From Larkinella humicola (GTDB taxonomy: Bacteria; Bacteroidota; Bacteroidia; Cytophagales; Spirosomataceae), in NCBI RefSeq assembly GCF_008727875.1, contig NZ_VTWS01000001.1, positions 372,001 through 436,000 of the forward strand: a stretch of 64,000 bases of DNA. The letters run 5' to 3'. The translations under genes were made by a program, and so were the position numbers. Under the pieces are notes generated by a model. The model was given only the letters and a program-made list of their open reading frames with translations, did not search any database and was not told the DNA's origin. Of this stretch, positions 44,601-52,667 are shown one piece after another (positions within the stretch are counted from its first letter, which is position 1; each line of letters opens with the position of its first letter).

Positions 44601-46825
44601 AAAAGGACGACTTCGCGAATGCCGGAACCGTTACCATTGGCGCATTAACGCCAGCGGATAACAAACTACTGGCGCATTTTAATGAGTCATTCGGTAGTAC
44701 CTTCACCAATAAAACCGGCGGGGTATTCCAAGGAACCGGTTCCATCGATGGCGCGAACTTCCTCCACGCGGGCGGCACGCTGTCGCCGGGGTATTCGCCC
44801 GGCTGGATCAGTTTCAACGGGAGCCGGGATTTTGGCACCAGCACCCTGGAAATCGATGTGAAAGGAACCGGCACGGCGGGTGTCGACTACGATCAGATTT
44901 CCGTGAACTACACCGCCACCATCAGCGGTACATTAACCGTTTCGATTGCCTATACCCCGACCAATGGCGATGAAGTGACCCTGTTAAAGGCACCCTGGGG
45001 GCTCAATGGAACGTTCAGCTCCGTTACCGTTCCGTCTGGCTGGACGGTTTTGTATACCGCCAACGATGTCAAACTGGTTTATCAGGGAGCGGCTGCCGTT
45101 CCCAGCCTGACGGGTTTTACGGCCAATTCGGCTTCCGTTTGCGTAGGGAGTCCGGTCACCTTCACCGCCACCATCGGGAATGTCACGGGCAGTTATGCCT
45201 ATACGCTCACCAACGGCAATACGCCGGTAACAGGCACGAGCAGCAGCAACCCGTTCAGCCAGACGCTGGTAGCCAGTGGCTCGGGTACCCAACGTTTCAC
45301 CCTGACGATTCGTGCGGATGAGCAGTCAACCTCGGCCATGAGTGAGCTGATCGTTGCTGCGATACCGTCCGTTCCCAACCTCACCAGCACCACCGTCACG
45401 CAGGGGGGGGCAGCGGTCAATTTAACAGCCAGCAATTGTTCGGGGACGATCCATTGGACCGGGCCGGGCGGTTCTTCGGGGACCGGGGCCATCACCGTTG
45501 TCACCAGCACGCCCGGAACCTTTGTCTATCAGGTCGTTTGTACGGCCAATGCCTGTACCAGCGATCCCGCCAGTGTAACCGTGGTGGTCAACCCTCCAAC
45601 CATCACCGGTTCCTTCGATGGGTTCATTTACGGGGCCGATTGCGCTACGTTCCGGGGTTGGGCCTGGGATCGCAACAAACCCAATACCGTCCTTTCGATT
45701 GACATTCTCGACGGCGCGAACGTGATTGCCACCCTCATGGCCGACCAGTTTCGGCAGGATTTGCTGAACGCAGGGAAGGGGAACGGAAAACACGCCTTTA
45801 CCTGGTCGATTCCCGAAAACCTCAAGGACGGTTTGCCCCATAGTCTCTCGGCGCGGGTGACGGGCAGCAGCTTTGTGCTGAAAGATTCGCCAAAAGCCCT
45901 GATCTGTCAGGGAAACACCGGACCGGGGGGCAACAGGGCTCCGCAACCGCCCACGCCGACGGTTTTGATTACGCCCGTGGTGGCCCAGGTAGGCGTTCCT
46001 TTCTCGGGAACGCTGGTGGCCTTCACCGATCCGGATGGTGATGCGCTGACGTACGCCCTGAGCGGACTGCCGGAGGGCTTGTCGATCGACCCCACCACGC
46101 GGGTCATCAGCGGGACGCCCTCCGAAGCGGGCACCTTTGTGCTGGCCTACTCGGCAACGGATGGCCACCTGACCAACTCGGTGAGTTTCCCGTTGACGGT
46201 TCAGCCGACGTCGACCACGACGGTGACGGGCAGCTTCGAAGGCTATCTGGACAAACTGGATTGCGGAGGCATCCGGGGCTGGGTCTGGGACCGCAACAAA
46301 CCCAACACACCGCTGACGGTCGAGTTTTACCTCGAACCCAGTCCGGGCAACATCACGGTGTTGGGCAGCACCCTGGCCAATATTTCCCGCCAGGATCTGA
46401 AGGACGCGGGCAAAGGCAACGGCGCGCATGCCTATCAGTTTACGCCACCGGGCAGTGTCACCACCGGGACGCTGGTGCTGGCGCGGGTGTTGGGATCGAA
46501 TTTTGTGCTGAAAGGTTCACCCAAAGTGTTCCAGTGCGCCCCGGCCCGGTTTTCGGCCGAACAGAAACCGGAACTTCAGGTCACGATTCTGGGCAACCCG
46601 GTTCCTGGGGATCAGGTGGCGGTAGAAATCCGGGGTGCCGGGGGCCAGGCGGTTCTTTTGCAACTGACGGATGCGGGTGGTCGGCTGGTGAGTCAACGCC
46701 AGATCGATCAGGCGAAAGCGGTTGAGCGTCAGTCGCTATCCGTTGGGCAACAACCAGCGGGCCTGTTCTTTCTTCGGGTACAACAGGGCGGGAGCCAGGT
46801 TACTCTAAAAATACAGAAACTGTAG
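41699..46825 (+). CDS. Giant repeat surface protein with T9SS sorting tail
   Basis: 1708 residues from the ATG at 41699; the in-frame extension upstream runs through repeat DNA. Signal region (residues 1-38, long basic n-region), a leading beta segment (WTGGVDTAWDKPGNWSAG), about 16 repeats of roughly 45-60 residues (about 120-995) each with FTNSATITIG and IRIDRS words, an Ig-like part (about 1133-1300), a Cys-containing module GSFDGF...RGWAWDRNKPN (about 1303), a cadherin-like putative Ig domain (about 1416-1505), a second copy of the module (GSFEGY, about 1510), and a type IX secretion tail (about 1625-1708, VTLKIQKL end). Probably an exported adhesin or sheath protein forming a beta-helix. 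Confidence 0.9.
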   Translation: MREPLLNLTIKNARRRVAARRAWLLLPMFMWVTTSTFAQTTWTGGVDTAWDKPGNWSAGVPDAADDVVIPDVTNDPVIAGGTAALAQSVLIQASGLLTINATGSLTINGFATYSTPTEFTAGLNNLGTVANSGNLTLGSVASVGKYGMINQGSFTNKTGGEIHIDRSTDTGIFQASGTFTNEANIAIGVLADIGLHGIWNNATFNNTAGTIRIDRSTFRGLVNYAEAAKSIDATFTNSATITITNATTVSAGTSTSAGSAGIETRGTFNNNAGGAITIDRTSGTGLYHADGTFTNSATITIGATEPAGNYGLSSWGTFNHTGGQIRIDRTREIGLLNASGSFTNSASITIGANAGVGATGVENQATFINNAGADLHIDRSSYVGLHQAASTFTNSGTVTIGASEIVGTYGLISRAAFTNQGSGQIRIDRYGTTALFHRSDTFTNAATITIGAQASVGLQGIRNDATFNNTIGGSIHIDRTSEWAVMNNGDVAQSIHATFTNSADLTIGANTNVGAYGVWNKATFNNNAGGQVRIDRSTDTGLYHASGTFTNAADLTIGANATVGYHGIWNSATFNNTGGTTQIDRSSLRALVNYADELESINGIFTNSATISIGSIAAVGYSGIENRGTFNNNSGGTIAVDRSDNYGINLIAGTITNAAAITIGGIAGVGYVGIRVQEAGNFKNNAGGNIRIDRSTTIGVYIAEGSFTNSATLTIGGSETIGQYGIYNYGVFSNEGGHIRVDRSTKYGIYNASNLGLSGSFTNSATITIGGVAGVGEYGIYNVGPLNNSGGTISIDRFTEAGIINTKISNDQGKGTVTNEAAITIGASESTGKYGIVNENSFTNTGTGGHIRIDRSSEIGLYNRLGTFTNAAAITIGGVAGVGSTGLENQATFANQAGGDLKIDRSSYVGLHNITLTAPASFTNAGTLIIGSLDVVMQYGIINRAGFANQTGGQINIDHFFLGGLDIEKDDFANAGTVTIGALTPADNKLLAHFNESFGSTFTNKTGGVFQGTGSIDGANFLHAGGTLSPGYSPGWISFNGSRDFGTSTLEIDVKGTGTAGVDYDQISVNYTATISGTLTVSIAYTPTNGDEVTLLKAPWGLNGTFSSVTVPSGWTVLYTANDVKLVYQGAAAVPSLTGFTANSASVCVGSPVTFTATIGNVTGSYAYTLTNGNTPVTGTSSSNPFSQTLVASGSGTQRFTLTIRADEQSTSAMSELIVAAIPSVPNLTSTTVTQGGAAVNLTASNCSGTIHWTGPGGSSGTGAITVVTSTPGTFVYQVVCTANACTSDPASVTVVVNPPTITGSFDGFIYGADCATFRGWAWDRNKPNTVLSIDILDGANVIATLMADQFRQDLLNAGKGNGKHAFTWSIPENLKDGLPHSLSARVTGSSFVLKDSPKALICQGNTGPGGNRAPQPPTPTVLITPVVAQVGVPFSGTLVAFTDPDGDALTYALSGLPEGLSIDPTTRVISGTPSEAGTFVLAYSATDGHLTNSVSFPLTVQPTSTTTVTGSFEGYLDKLDCGGIRGWVWDRNKPNTPLTVEFYLEPSPGNITVLGSTLANISRQDLKDAGKGNGAHAYQFTPPGSVTTGTLVLARVLGSNFVLKGSPKVFQCAPARFSAEQKPELQVTILGNPVPGDQVAVEIRGAGGQAVLLQLTDAGGRLVSQRQIDQAKAVERQSLSVGQQPAGLFFLRVQQGGSQVTLKIQKL
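42060..44680 (+). repeat. Tandem coding repeats of the surface protein (16 units)
   Basis: Sixteen units with an IDRS-type centre. Units 1-3 resemble 8-10, and units 4-6 resemble 14-16, in order and in their unit-specific words (for example NYAEAAKSID/NYADELESIN, RSSYVGLH twice), which shows a past block duplication followed by insertion of units 11-13. Confidence 0.85.
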
Positions 46826-46843
46826 CATTGCTTTTCATGATCG

Positions 46844-46882
46844 ATTCCCCAAACCGGAATGGCAAATTCCGGTTTGGGGAAT
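46844..46882. terminator. Bidirectional rho-independent terminator
   Basis: ATTCCCCAAACCGGAAT (46844-46860) and its exact complement (46866-46882) form a 17-bp stem with a 5-base loop, followed by TTTTGGGTTTT. Lies between the convergent surface protein and MtfA-like genes. Confidence 0.88.
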
Positions 46883-46903
46883 TTTGGGTTTTAAGGGGCT
46901 ATT

Positions 46904-47677
46904 TCAAAATGGCCGCTGCTGAAAAATCTCCTCCAACCGCGCAAACAACTCCGGGTGGTTCTCTTTCAGCAGATCGGGGCGTTTGAAGAAATATTCGGAC
47001 ACCACGGCGAAGAATTCGGCTTCGTTGGTCAGGGCGTAGGGGTCGATGTCCGAGCGGTTGGCCTGGATGTCGGCCAGGGTGGCGTGGATCAGTTGCAGCC
47101 AGGGTTTGACGTGGTTGCGGTCCAGGAAAAACCGTGGCGTTCCGTCGGTGGCCCCGTCGGCTTTGTCGAGGAGGTGGACAAACTCGTGAATCCCGGTATT
47201 CTCGGTGCTGGATTCATCCGCAAAGCCTTCGTGCAGTGCCGGTTTCGAGAGCGCCATCGTGCTTTGCAACGCGCCACCTTCACCCACCATGCCCAGGATA
47301 TTGCGCCCTTTTCCGTCGGTTTCGAAGGCGGTATTAAAGCGGTCTTCGTAGAGCAAAACCGTCGTCAGCCGGTAAAATGACCAGTCTTTAAAGCCGAAAA
47401 TCGTAATCACCGCACTGCTGGCCACCAGCACTTTATCCAGTTCATCGACGGTTGTGCCGACGCCATCAATGCGGGTTTGGCTCAAAAACTGCTCGACACG
47501 CTCTTCAAATTTCTTTTTGTCGTCGTCGCTCAAGGCGCGGTAATAGGCGACGTGTTCCTGCAACAACGGGCGGTAATCCATTGTTGCGGGCGGGCTAATC
47601 GGACGGCTCCGTCGCTGGTAGTGCCAGATTAGCCCGCCGAGCAGCAGGACAGCAAGACCAAAAATCAAATAGGCCAT
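46904..47677 (-). CDS. MtfA-like zinc metallopeptidase (family M90)
   Basis: 257 residues. One N-terminal membrane helix (about 3-20), then a cytosolic or periplasmic peptidase domain with the zinc motif HEFVH (H164, E165, H168) and a downstream acidic ligand region. ASSAVITIFGFKDWSFYRLTTVLLYEDRFN is typical of the MtfA family. E. coli MtfA is a soluble aminopeptidase that interacts with the Mlc repressor, while the membrane-anchored form here is common in Bacteroidota. Stop is 79 bases from the convergent surface protein gene. Confidence 0.88.
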   Translation of the reverse strand: MAYLIFGLAVLLLGGLIWHYQRRSRPISPPATMDYRPLLQEHVAYYRALSDDDKKKFEERVEQFLSQTRIDGVGTTVDELDKVLVASSAVITIFGFKDWSFYRLTTVLLYEDRFNTAFETDGKGRNILGMVGEGGALQSTMALSKPALHEGFADESSTENTGIHEFVHLLDKADGATDGTPRFFLDRNHVKPWLQLIHATLADIQANRSDIDPYALTNEAEFFAVVSEYFFKRPDLLKENHPELFARLEEIFQQRPF

Positions 47678-47689
47678 GCAAAAAGGTTT

Positions 47690-49564
47690 TTACGGTTTCA
47701 ATACCGGCAGCACGATGCGGCTGGCGGCTTTTCCACTGTGGTGAATTTTGATCGTTGCTTTCTGAAAATCAGCGTCTTTGGCGTGATAAATGTCCACAAA
47801 TTTCTGCGGATTCCGGTCCACCAGCGGGAACCAGCTGCTTTGAATCTGCACCATCAGCCGGTGTCCTTTCTTGAACGTATGAGCAATGTCCGGCAGGGTA
47901 TACTTGACGGTCGTGACCTGATCCGGTACAAAAGCGACCGGTTTTTCGAAACTGTTGCGGAAACGACCGCGCATCACCTCGCCCCGCACCAGCATCTGGT
48001 AGCCGTTCATCAGGTATTTATCGGTTTTGCTGTATTCGAAATCGTCCGGGAAAACGTCGATCAGTTTCACCACAAAATCGGCGTCGGTGCCGCTGATGCT
48101 TACCTGCAAATCGGCGGTGAGCGGTCCAGCCAGTGTCAGATCTTCTTTCAATACATCCGTTTGGAAAACCAGCACGTCAGGGCGGGCGGCCGCAAACCGC
48201 TGGTCGTCCGTCATGTATTCGCGGGTGCGGTTGACAATGACACCCTCCGCGTACGGCACCGGTTTGGCCGGGTCGCTGACGTAAGCCGTAAACGAATCGG
48301 TGGCGGATGAGGGTTTTGTAAAGTTCAGGTTACCAGAAGGTTGCAGGTAAAGGGCGGTTTCGGTGGTGCTGGCCGGGGGCCATTTCTCGAACTGATGCCA
48401 CTGGTTTTCGCCAGTGAAAAATACCGTCGCTTCCTTGATCGGATCGGCGCTGCCCTTGCCTTTCAGGTAATAATTGAAAAATGGAATTTCCACGTTGGTC
48501 GCATACCACTCGCTGGTCGGACTCCCGAACTGCACATGGCCGAGCGACGAACCATCGCTGCCGCGCCCGGCCCACTGCCCGTGAAACCACGGCCCCATGA
48601 TGATTTTGTTGTTATTTTTCGCTTTCCCTTCGATGGCTTTGTATGTATTCCAGGCACCGTAGCAGTCTTCCGCATCGAACAAACCGCCCACGATCAGCGT
48701 GGCGGTTTCGGGCGCAATGGTGCCGACAAAGTTGCGAACGTTGCGGGATTGCCAGAACGCGTCGTAATTGGGATGCGCCATCAGATCCTTCCAGAAACGA
48801 ACGCTGTCACCGGCAAACTGGGTCAGTTGGGGAAGTGTTCCGTTGCGCATGAAAAATTCGTAGCTGTCTTTCGTAGCCACCGTCATCGGTTTCGGGCCGA
48901 CGGTCGTGGGCTTGGGGCGGGGCATCCCGAAGCCACGCCGGATGTAGAAGTTAAACGCATCCATCAGCATCAAGGCGCCATTGTGGTGGAAATCGTCGCC
49001 CAGAAACCATTCCGTCACCGGAGCCTGCGGACTGGTGGCTTTCAGGGCCGGGTGATTGCTCAGGGCCGCCATCGTCGCGTAAAATCCCGGATACGAAATG
49101 CCGAAAACGCCCACTTTTTCGTTGTTGTTGGGCAGGTTTTTGATCAGCCAGTCGATGGTGTCGTAGGTGTCGCTGGCTTCGTCTACCTCGGTTTTTCCTT
49201 TTTTGCCGGGATTAAACGGGCGCACATCTTCAAACGTTCCCTCGCTCATCCAACGCCCTCGCACGTCCTGCACCACCATGATGTAGCCTTCTTTCAGGTA
49301 TTCCTTGTAGTGATTGCTCCAGAAATTCCGGTATGCCTTGTCGCCGTAAGGTGCGCAGGAATAGGGTGTTCGGGACATCAGAATAGGGTGTTTTTCGGCC
49401 TGATCGGTGGGGGCATAAATGGAGGTAAAAAGCTTCGTTCCGTCCCGCATCGGAATGTAAATTTCCTGTTTGGTGTAGTGGTTCCGGAACCAGGTGGAAT
49501 CGGGAGTTTGGGCGTGAGCGAGTACCGGCAGCAAGGCCAGCAGAATCCAGTAAAGACGTTTCAT
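47690..49564 (-). CDS. Exported CocE/NonD family hydrolase (X-Pro dipeptidyl-peptidase-like)
   Basis: 624 residues: signal peptide MKRLYWILLALLPVLAHA, an alpha/beta-hydrolase domain with the nucleophile Ser in GISYPGFYA (about 155), a cap region, and a C-terminal jelly-roll domain (about 430-620, ending in HHSGKAASRIVLPVL). The N-terminal IPMRDGTKLFTSIYAPTDQ segment is characteristic of the CocE/NonD (S15-like) group, which cleaves esters or N-terminal dipeptides. Twelve bases separate it from the MtfA-like gene, so the two may be co-transcribed. Substrate unknown. Confidence 0.9.
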   Translation of the reverse strand: MKRLYWILLALLPVLAHAQTPDSTWFRNHYTKQEIYIPMRDGTKLFTSIYAPTDQAEKHPILMSRTPYSCAPYGDKAYRNFWSNHYKEYLKEGYIMVVQDVRGRWMSEGTFEDVRPFNPGKKGKTEVDEASDTYDTIDWLIKNLPNNNEKVGVFGISYPGFYATMAALSNHPALKATSPQAPVTEWFLGDDFHHNGALMLMDAFNFYIRRGFGMPRPKPTTVGPKPMTVATKDSYEFFMRNGTLPQLTQFAGDSVRFWKDLMAHPNYDAFWQSRNVRNFVGTIAPETATLIVGGLFDAEDCYGAWNTYKAIEGKAKNNNKIIMGPWFHGQWAGRGSDGSSLGHVQFGSPTSEWYATNVEIPFFNYYLKGKGSADPIKEATVFFTGENQWHQFEKWPPASTTETALYLQPSGNLNFTKPSSATDSFTAYVSDPAKPVPYAEGVIVNRTREYMTDDQRFAAARPDVLVFQTDVLKEDLTLAGPLTADLQVSISGTDADFVVKLIDVFPDDFEYSKTDKYLMNGYQMLVRGEVMRGRFRNSFEKPVAFVPDQVTTVKYTLPDIAHTFKKGHRLMVQIQSSWFPLVDRNPQKFVDIYHAKDADFQKATIKIHHSGKAASRIVLPVLKP

Positions 49565-49691
49565 GGTTGTATTCGATTGATTGAGCGATGAACGGGAAGT
49601 AAGTTAAAAAAGAAACTCAGAAAACCGTTACCTTGCTTTCAATTTTAACGGCCTGTAACGACCGGTTCCAATCTTTAATGTTTCACTTTCC

Positions 49692-50561
49692 ATGCGGTTT
49701 CTCTGGTTGATTTGCCTGTTGGTTTCCTGGTCCGGTTATGCCCAGGAGAGCCGGGTTTTCGATGATCTGACGATCAAAAGCACGCTCCTGAAAAAAGACA
49801 AGAAGTTTGCGCTCTACCTGCCACCCGGTTACGAAACTTCCCAACGGGCCTACCCGGTTTTGTATCTGCTCCACGGCGGGGGCGATGACCAGACTGCCTG
49901 GCTCCAGTCGGGGAATATGCAAGCCATTGTCGATAAGGAGATTAAAGAAGGCCGAATCTCGCCGATGATTGTGGTGATGCCGGATGCCGAGATGACGTTT
50001 TACATGAACAACGTCGCCGGGAAGTATCAATATGAAGACTACTTCATGAAAGAGCTGATTCCGTTTATCGAAAAAACGTACCGTTGTCGGACGGAGAAAC
50101 GGTTCCGGGCGGTGGCGGGTTTGTCGATGGGCGGTTTTGGTTCGCTGCTCTACGCCATGCACCACCCGGATTTGTTCGGTTCCTGTGCGGCTTTGAGCTC
50201 AGGCGTTCGGACTGATCAGCAGATTAAGGAAATGCCACATCAGGAATATCTGCGCCGGTACCGTTCCACAATGGGTGAGTTGAAGGAAGGCGAAAACCGC
50301 ATTACGGAGTATTGGAACCAAAACAGCATTCTGTACCTGGTGCAGAAAATGCCGGAAGCGCAAAAGAAAGCCGTCCGGTTTTACCTCGATTGCGGAGACG
50401 ATGATCTGCTGCTCTACCGGGGCAATTCCGACTTGCACAGCCTGATGCGGGATGTGAACATTCCACACGAATACCGGGTTCGGAACGGCGGTCATACCTG
50501 GGAATACTGGCGAACGGGCTTGCCGGATGCGCTGCAGTTCATCAACCAGAGTTTTCAGTGA
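49692..50561 (+). CDS. Exported alpha/beta-hydrolase esterase (esterase D / feruloyl-esterase-like)
   Basis: 289 residues. Signal peptide MRFLWLICLLVSWSGYA; a PF00756-type esterase follows with the oxyanion region LLHGGGDDQTAW, nucleophile Ser in AGLSMGGFGS (about 143-152), Asp in YLDCGDDDLLLY and His in NGGHTWEYW. Such enzymes hydrolyse carboxyl esters, including xylan-linked ferulate or acetate, or act on siderophores. Divergent from the CocE-like gene over 127 bases; no obvious pathway partner. Confidence 0.9.
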   Translation: MRFLWLICLLVSWSGYAQESRVFDDLTIKSTLLKKDKKFALYLPPGYETSQRAYPVLYLLHGGGDDQTAWLQSGNMQAIVDKEIKEGRISPMIVVMPDAEMTFYMNNVAGKYQYEDYFMKELIPFIEKTYRCRTEKRFRAVAGLSMGGFGSLLYAMHHPDLFGSCAALSSGVRTDQQIKEMPHQEYLRRYRSTMGELKEGENRITEYWNQNSILYLVQKMPEAQKKAVRFYLDCGDDDLLLYRGNSDLHSLMRDVNIPHEYRVRNGGHTWEYWRTGLPDALQFINQSFQ

Positions 50562-50660
50562 AAGACCAGTTGGTTGACCGGCTTAAAACGGGGAGTTTGT
50601 TGGCTGCAACGGGTGGACTTCCTTCAGAATTTATTCGAAATCACTTCGGTACATTCGAGC

Positions 50661-51335
50661 ATGAAAATTCTGATCATCGAGGACGAACCTGAACTGGCTC
50701 AAAGCATCACCGACTACCTGTCGGACGAGAATTATTTGTGTGAGCTGGCGGGCACCTACCATCAGGCGCTGAACAAGGTGCTAGCGTATCAGTATGATTG
50801 CATTCTGCTGGATTTGACGTTGCCAGGCGGGGACGGGTTGAAGATTCTGGACGAACTGAAACGACAGCACAAGCAGGACGGAGTCATAATCATCTCGGCT
50901 AAAAATTCGTTTGAAGACAAAATCAAAGGGCTGCAAATGGGGGCCGACGATTACCTGGCCAAACCGTTTCACCTGCCCGAACTGGCAGCCCGGATCTATT
51001 CCGTCATTCGCCGTAGAAACTTCGACAACACCAATCTGATTCTGCAAAACGGACTGCAAATCGATTTGCTGTCTAAAACCGTAACCGTCAACGGGATGCC
51101 GGTTTTGCTCACCAAAAAAGAGCTTGACCTACTGCTTTATTTTATCGGCAATAAAAACCGGGTGATCTCCAAAAGCGCTCTGGCAGAACACCTTTCGGGC
51201 GATCTGGCCGATATGCTCGACAATCATGATTTTGTGTATGCCCACATTAAAAACCTGAAAAAGAAATTGAGCGAGGCCCACTACGGCAATCACCTCAAAA
51301 CGGTTTATGCAACCGGCTATAAATGGGAGGTATGA
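50661..51335 (+). CDS. OmpR-family response regulator
   Basis: 224 residues from the ATG at 50661 (upstream in-frame codons precede the receiver strand and were rejected). Receiver with E7/D8, phospho-acceptor D51 and LAKPF lysine; the C-terminal winged helix (KTVTVNGMPVLLTKKELDLLLYFIGN) is OmpR/PhoB-type. Its stop overlaps the kinase start by ATGA. Confidence 0.94.
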   Translation: MKILIIEDEPELAQSITDYLSDENYLCELAGTYHQALNKVLAYQYDCILLDLTLPGGDGLKILDELKRQHKQDGVIIISAKNSFEDKIKGLQMGADDYLAKPFHLPELAARIYSVIRRRNFDNTNLILQNGLQIDLLSKTVTVNGMPVLLTKKELDLLLYFIGNKNRVISKSALAEHLSGDLADMLDNHDFVYAHIKNLKKKLSEAHYGNHLKTVYATGYKWEV

Positions 51336-52606
51336 AAAAGTTAATGAACCGCACCTTAAAACCGATCCTGATCTACGCGTTGGTGGTTTCGGTCGTGAGC
51401 ATCCCGGTTTATTTTTTGATCATTGATTTCATCTGGGTGCGGGAACTCGACAAGCACCATTATGCCATCAGAAGAAAAATTGAAACCCGCGTCAACAGCC
51501 TGCATTTGCCGGACAGCACCATTTGGCAAACGGTGGCAATTCTGAACCAGACCGAACCGGGATTTGTCCTGACGGCTGTTGGCCAAACCGGCGACGACCG
51601 GGTCTATTCCATCATCCGTTTCGATCGTTTCATGCAGGATCGTGAGCAGTTTCGATGTCTGGTAACCTACATTCGCATCAATGGGAAACCCTACCGGCTT
51701 CTGATCGAAACCAACATGGAGGAAATTGACGAAACCATTCTTGCCATTGCCGCCGTCACTCTTTTCTTCTTTCTTGTGTTGCTGTCCGGGCTGATTTTTC
51801 TAAACCGAAGAATGTCCCTGAAACTCTGGCAACCTTTTTATGCGGCTCTTCAAAAATTGAAACAATTCAACTTGCAGGAAGAACACCGGATTTCGTTTGA
51901 AAATACCGACACGGTTGAATTTAAGGAGCTGAACGAAAGCCTGACTAAGGTACTGGAAAGCAATATTGCCGTTTACCGGCAGCAGAAAGAATTTGCCGAA
52001 AATGCCTCTCACGAATTACAAACTCCATTGGCAATCGTTCAATCAAAATTGGATGTACTGCTTCAGAGCCCCGATTTGACCGCCAGACAGGCGGAACAAA
52101 TTGAGGTTGCAAACCGGGCTTTATCCCGGGTGTCGCGAATCAACAAGAACTTACTGTTGCTGGCTAAACTGGAAAATCTGCAATTTGCTGAACAGGAACC
52201 GGTGGACCTGAGCACGCTGCTCTCGGACCACATCGGGCTGCTTTCGGATTACCTGGAAGTCAAAAGTCTGGTGGTTGATTCACACATTCAGCCGGGTATA
52301 GGCGTGGAAGGAAACCGGATTTTGATTGAAATCCTGCTCACCAATCTTCTGCTGAATGCCATTCGCCATACGGACGTGTGCGGAAAGATTGATGTCAAAC
52401 TGTCTGCCAATGGCCTAACCGTTTCGAATTCCGGACGGGTAGCACTCCACCGCGAAAATCTTTTCAAACGTTTCAGCTCCGGCTCGTTTGAAACCCCCGG
52501 TAGCGGTTTGGGTCTGGCCTTAGTCAAGGAAATCGGCAACCGGTATGGGTGGAAGATCACCTACGATTTCACCGCTGGACAGCATGTGTTTCGGCTGACG
52601 TTCTGA
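51332..52606 (+). CDS. Two-helix sensor histidine kinase of the OmpR-type system
   Basis: 424 residues from the ATG at 51332, which gives an ATGA overlap with the regulator; an ATG nine bases earlier adds three residues. Two membrane helices (about 12-36 and 143-165) bracket a short periplasmic sensor; no clear HAMP domain. HisKA with phospho-His H227 in NASHELQTPLA, then HATPase (NLLLNAIRHTD, GSGLGLAL). A GGGAGG run lies directly before the start. It is followed after 61 bases by a TonB-dependent receptor, which it may control. Confidence 0.92.
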   Translation: MKKLMNRTLKPILIYALVVSVVSIPVYFLIIDFIWVRELDKHHYAIRRKIETRVNSLHLPDSTIWQTVAILNQTEPGFVLTAVGQTGDDRVYSIIRFDRFMQDREQFRCLVTYIRINGKPYRLLIETNMEEIDETILAIAAVTLFFFLVLLSGLIFLNRRMSLKLWQPFYAALQKLKQFNLQEEHRISFENTDTVEFKELNESLTKVLESNIAVYRQQKEFAENASHELQTPLAIVQSKLDVLLQSPDLTARQAEQIEVANRALSRVSRINKNLLLLAKLENLQFAEQEPVDLSTLLSDHIGLLSDYLEVKSLVVDSHIQPGIGVEGNRILIEILLTNLLLNAIRHTDVCGKIDVKLSANGLTVSNSGRVALHRENLFKRFSSGSFETPGSGLGLALVKEIGNRYGWKITYDFTAGQHVFRLTF

Positions 52607-52667
52607 ATTCAGAATGTATTCAAAATTACGCTCCATTTTGCTGTGTATTTTTCCCGAACGGTTTTCA

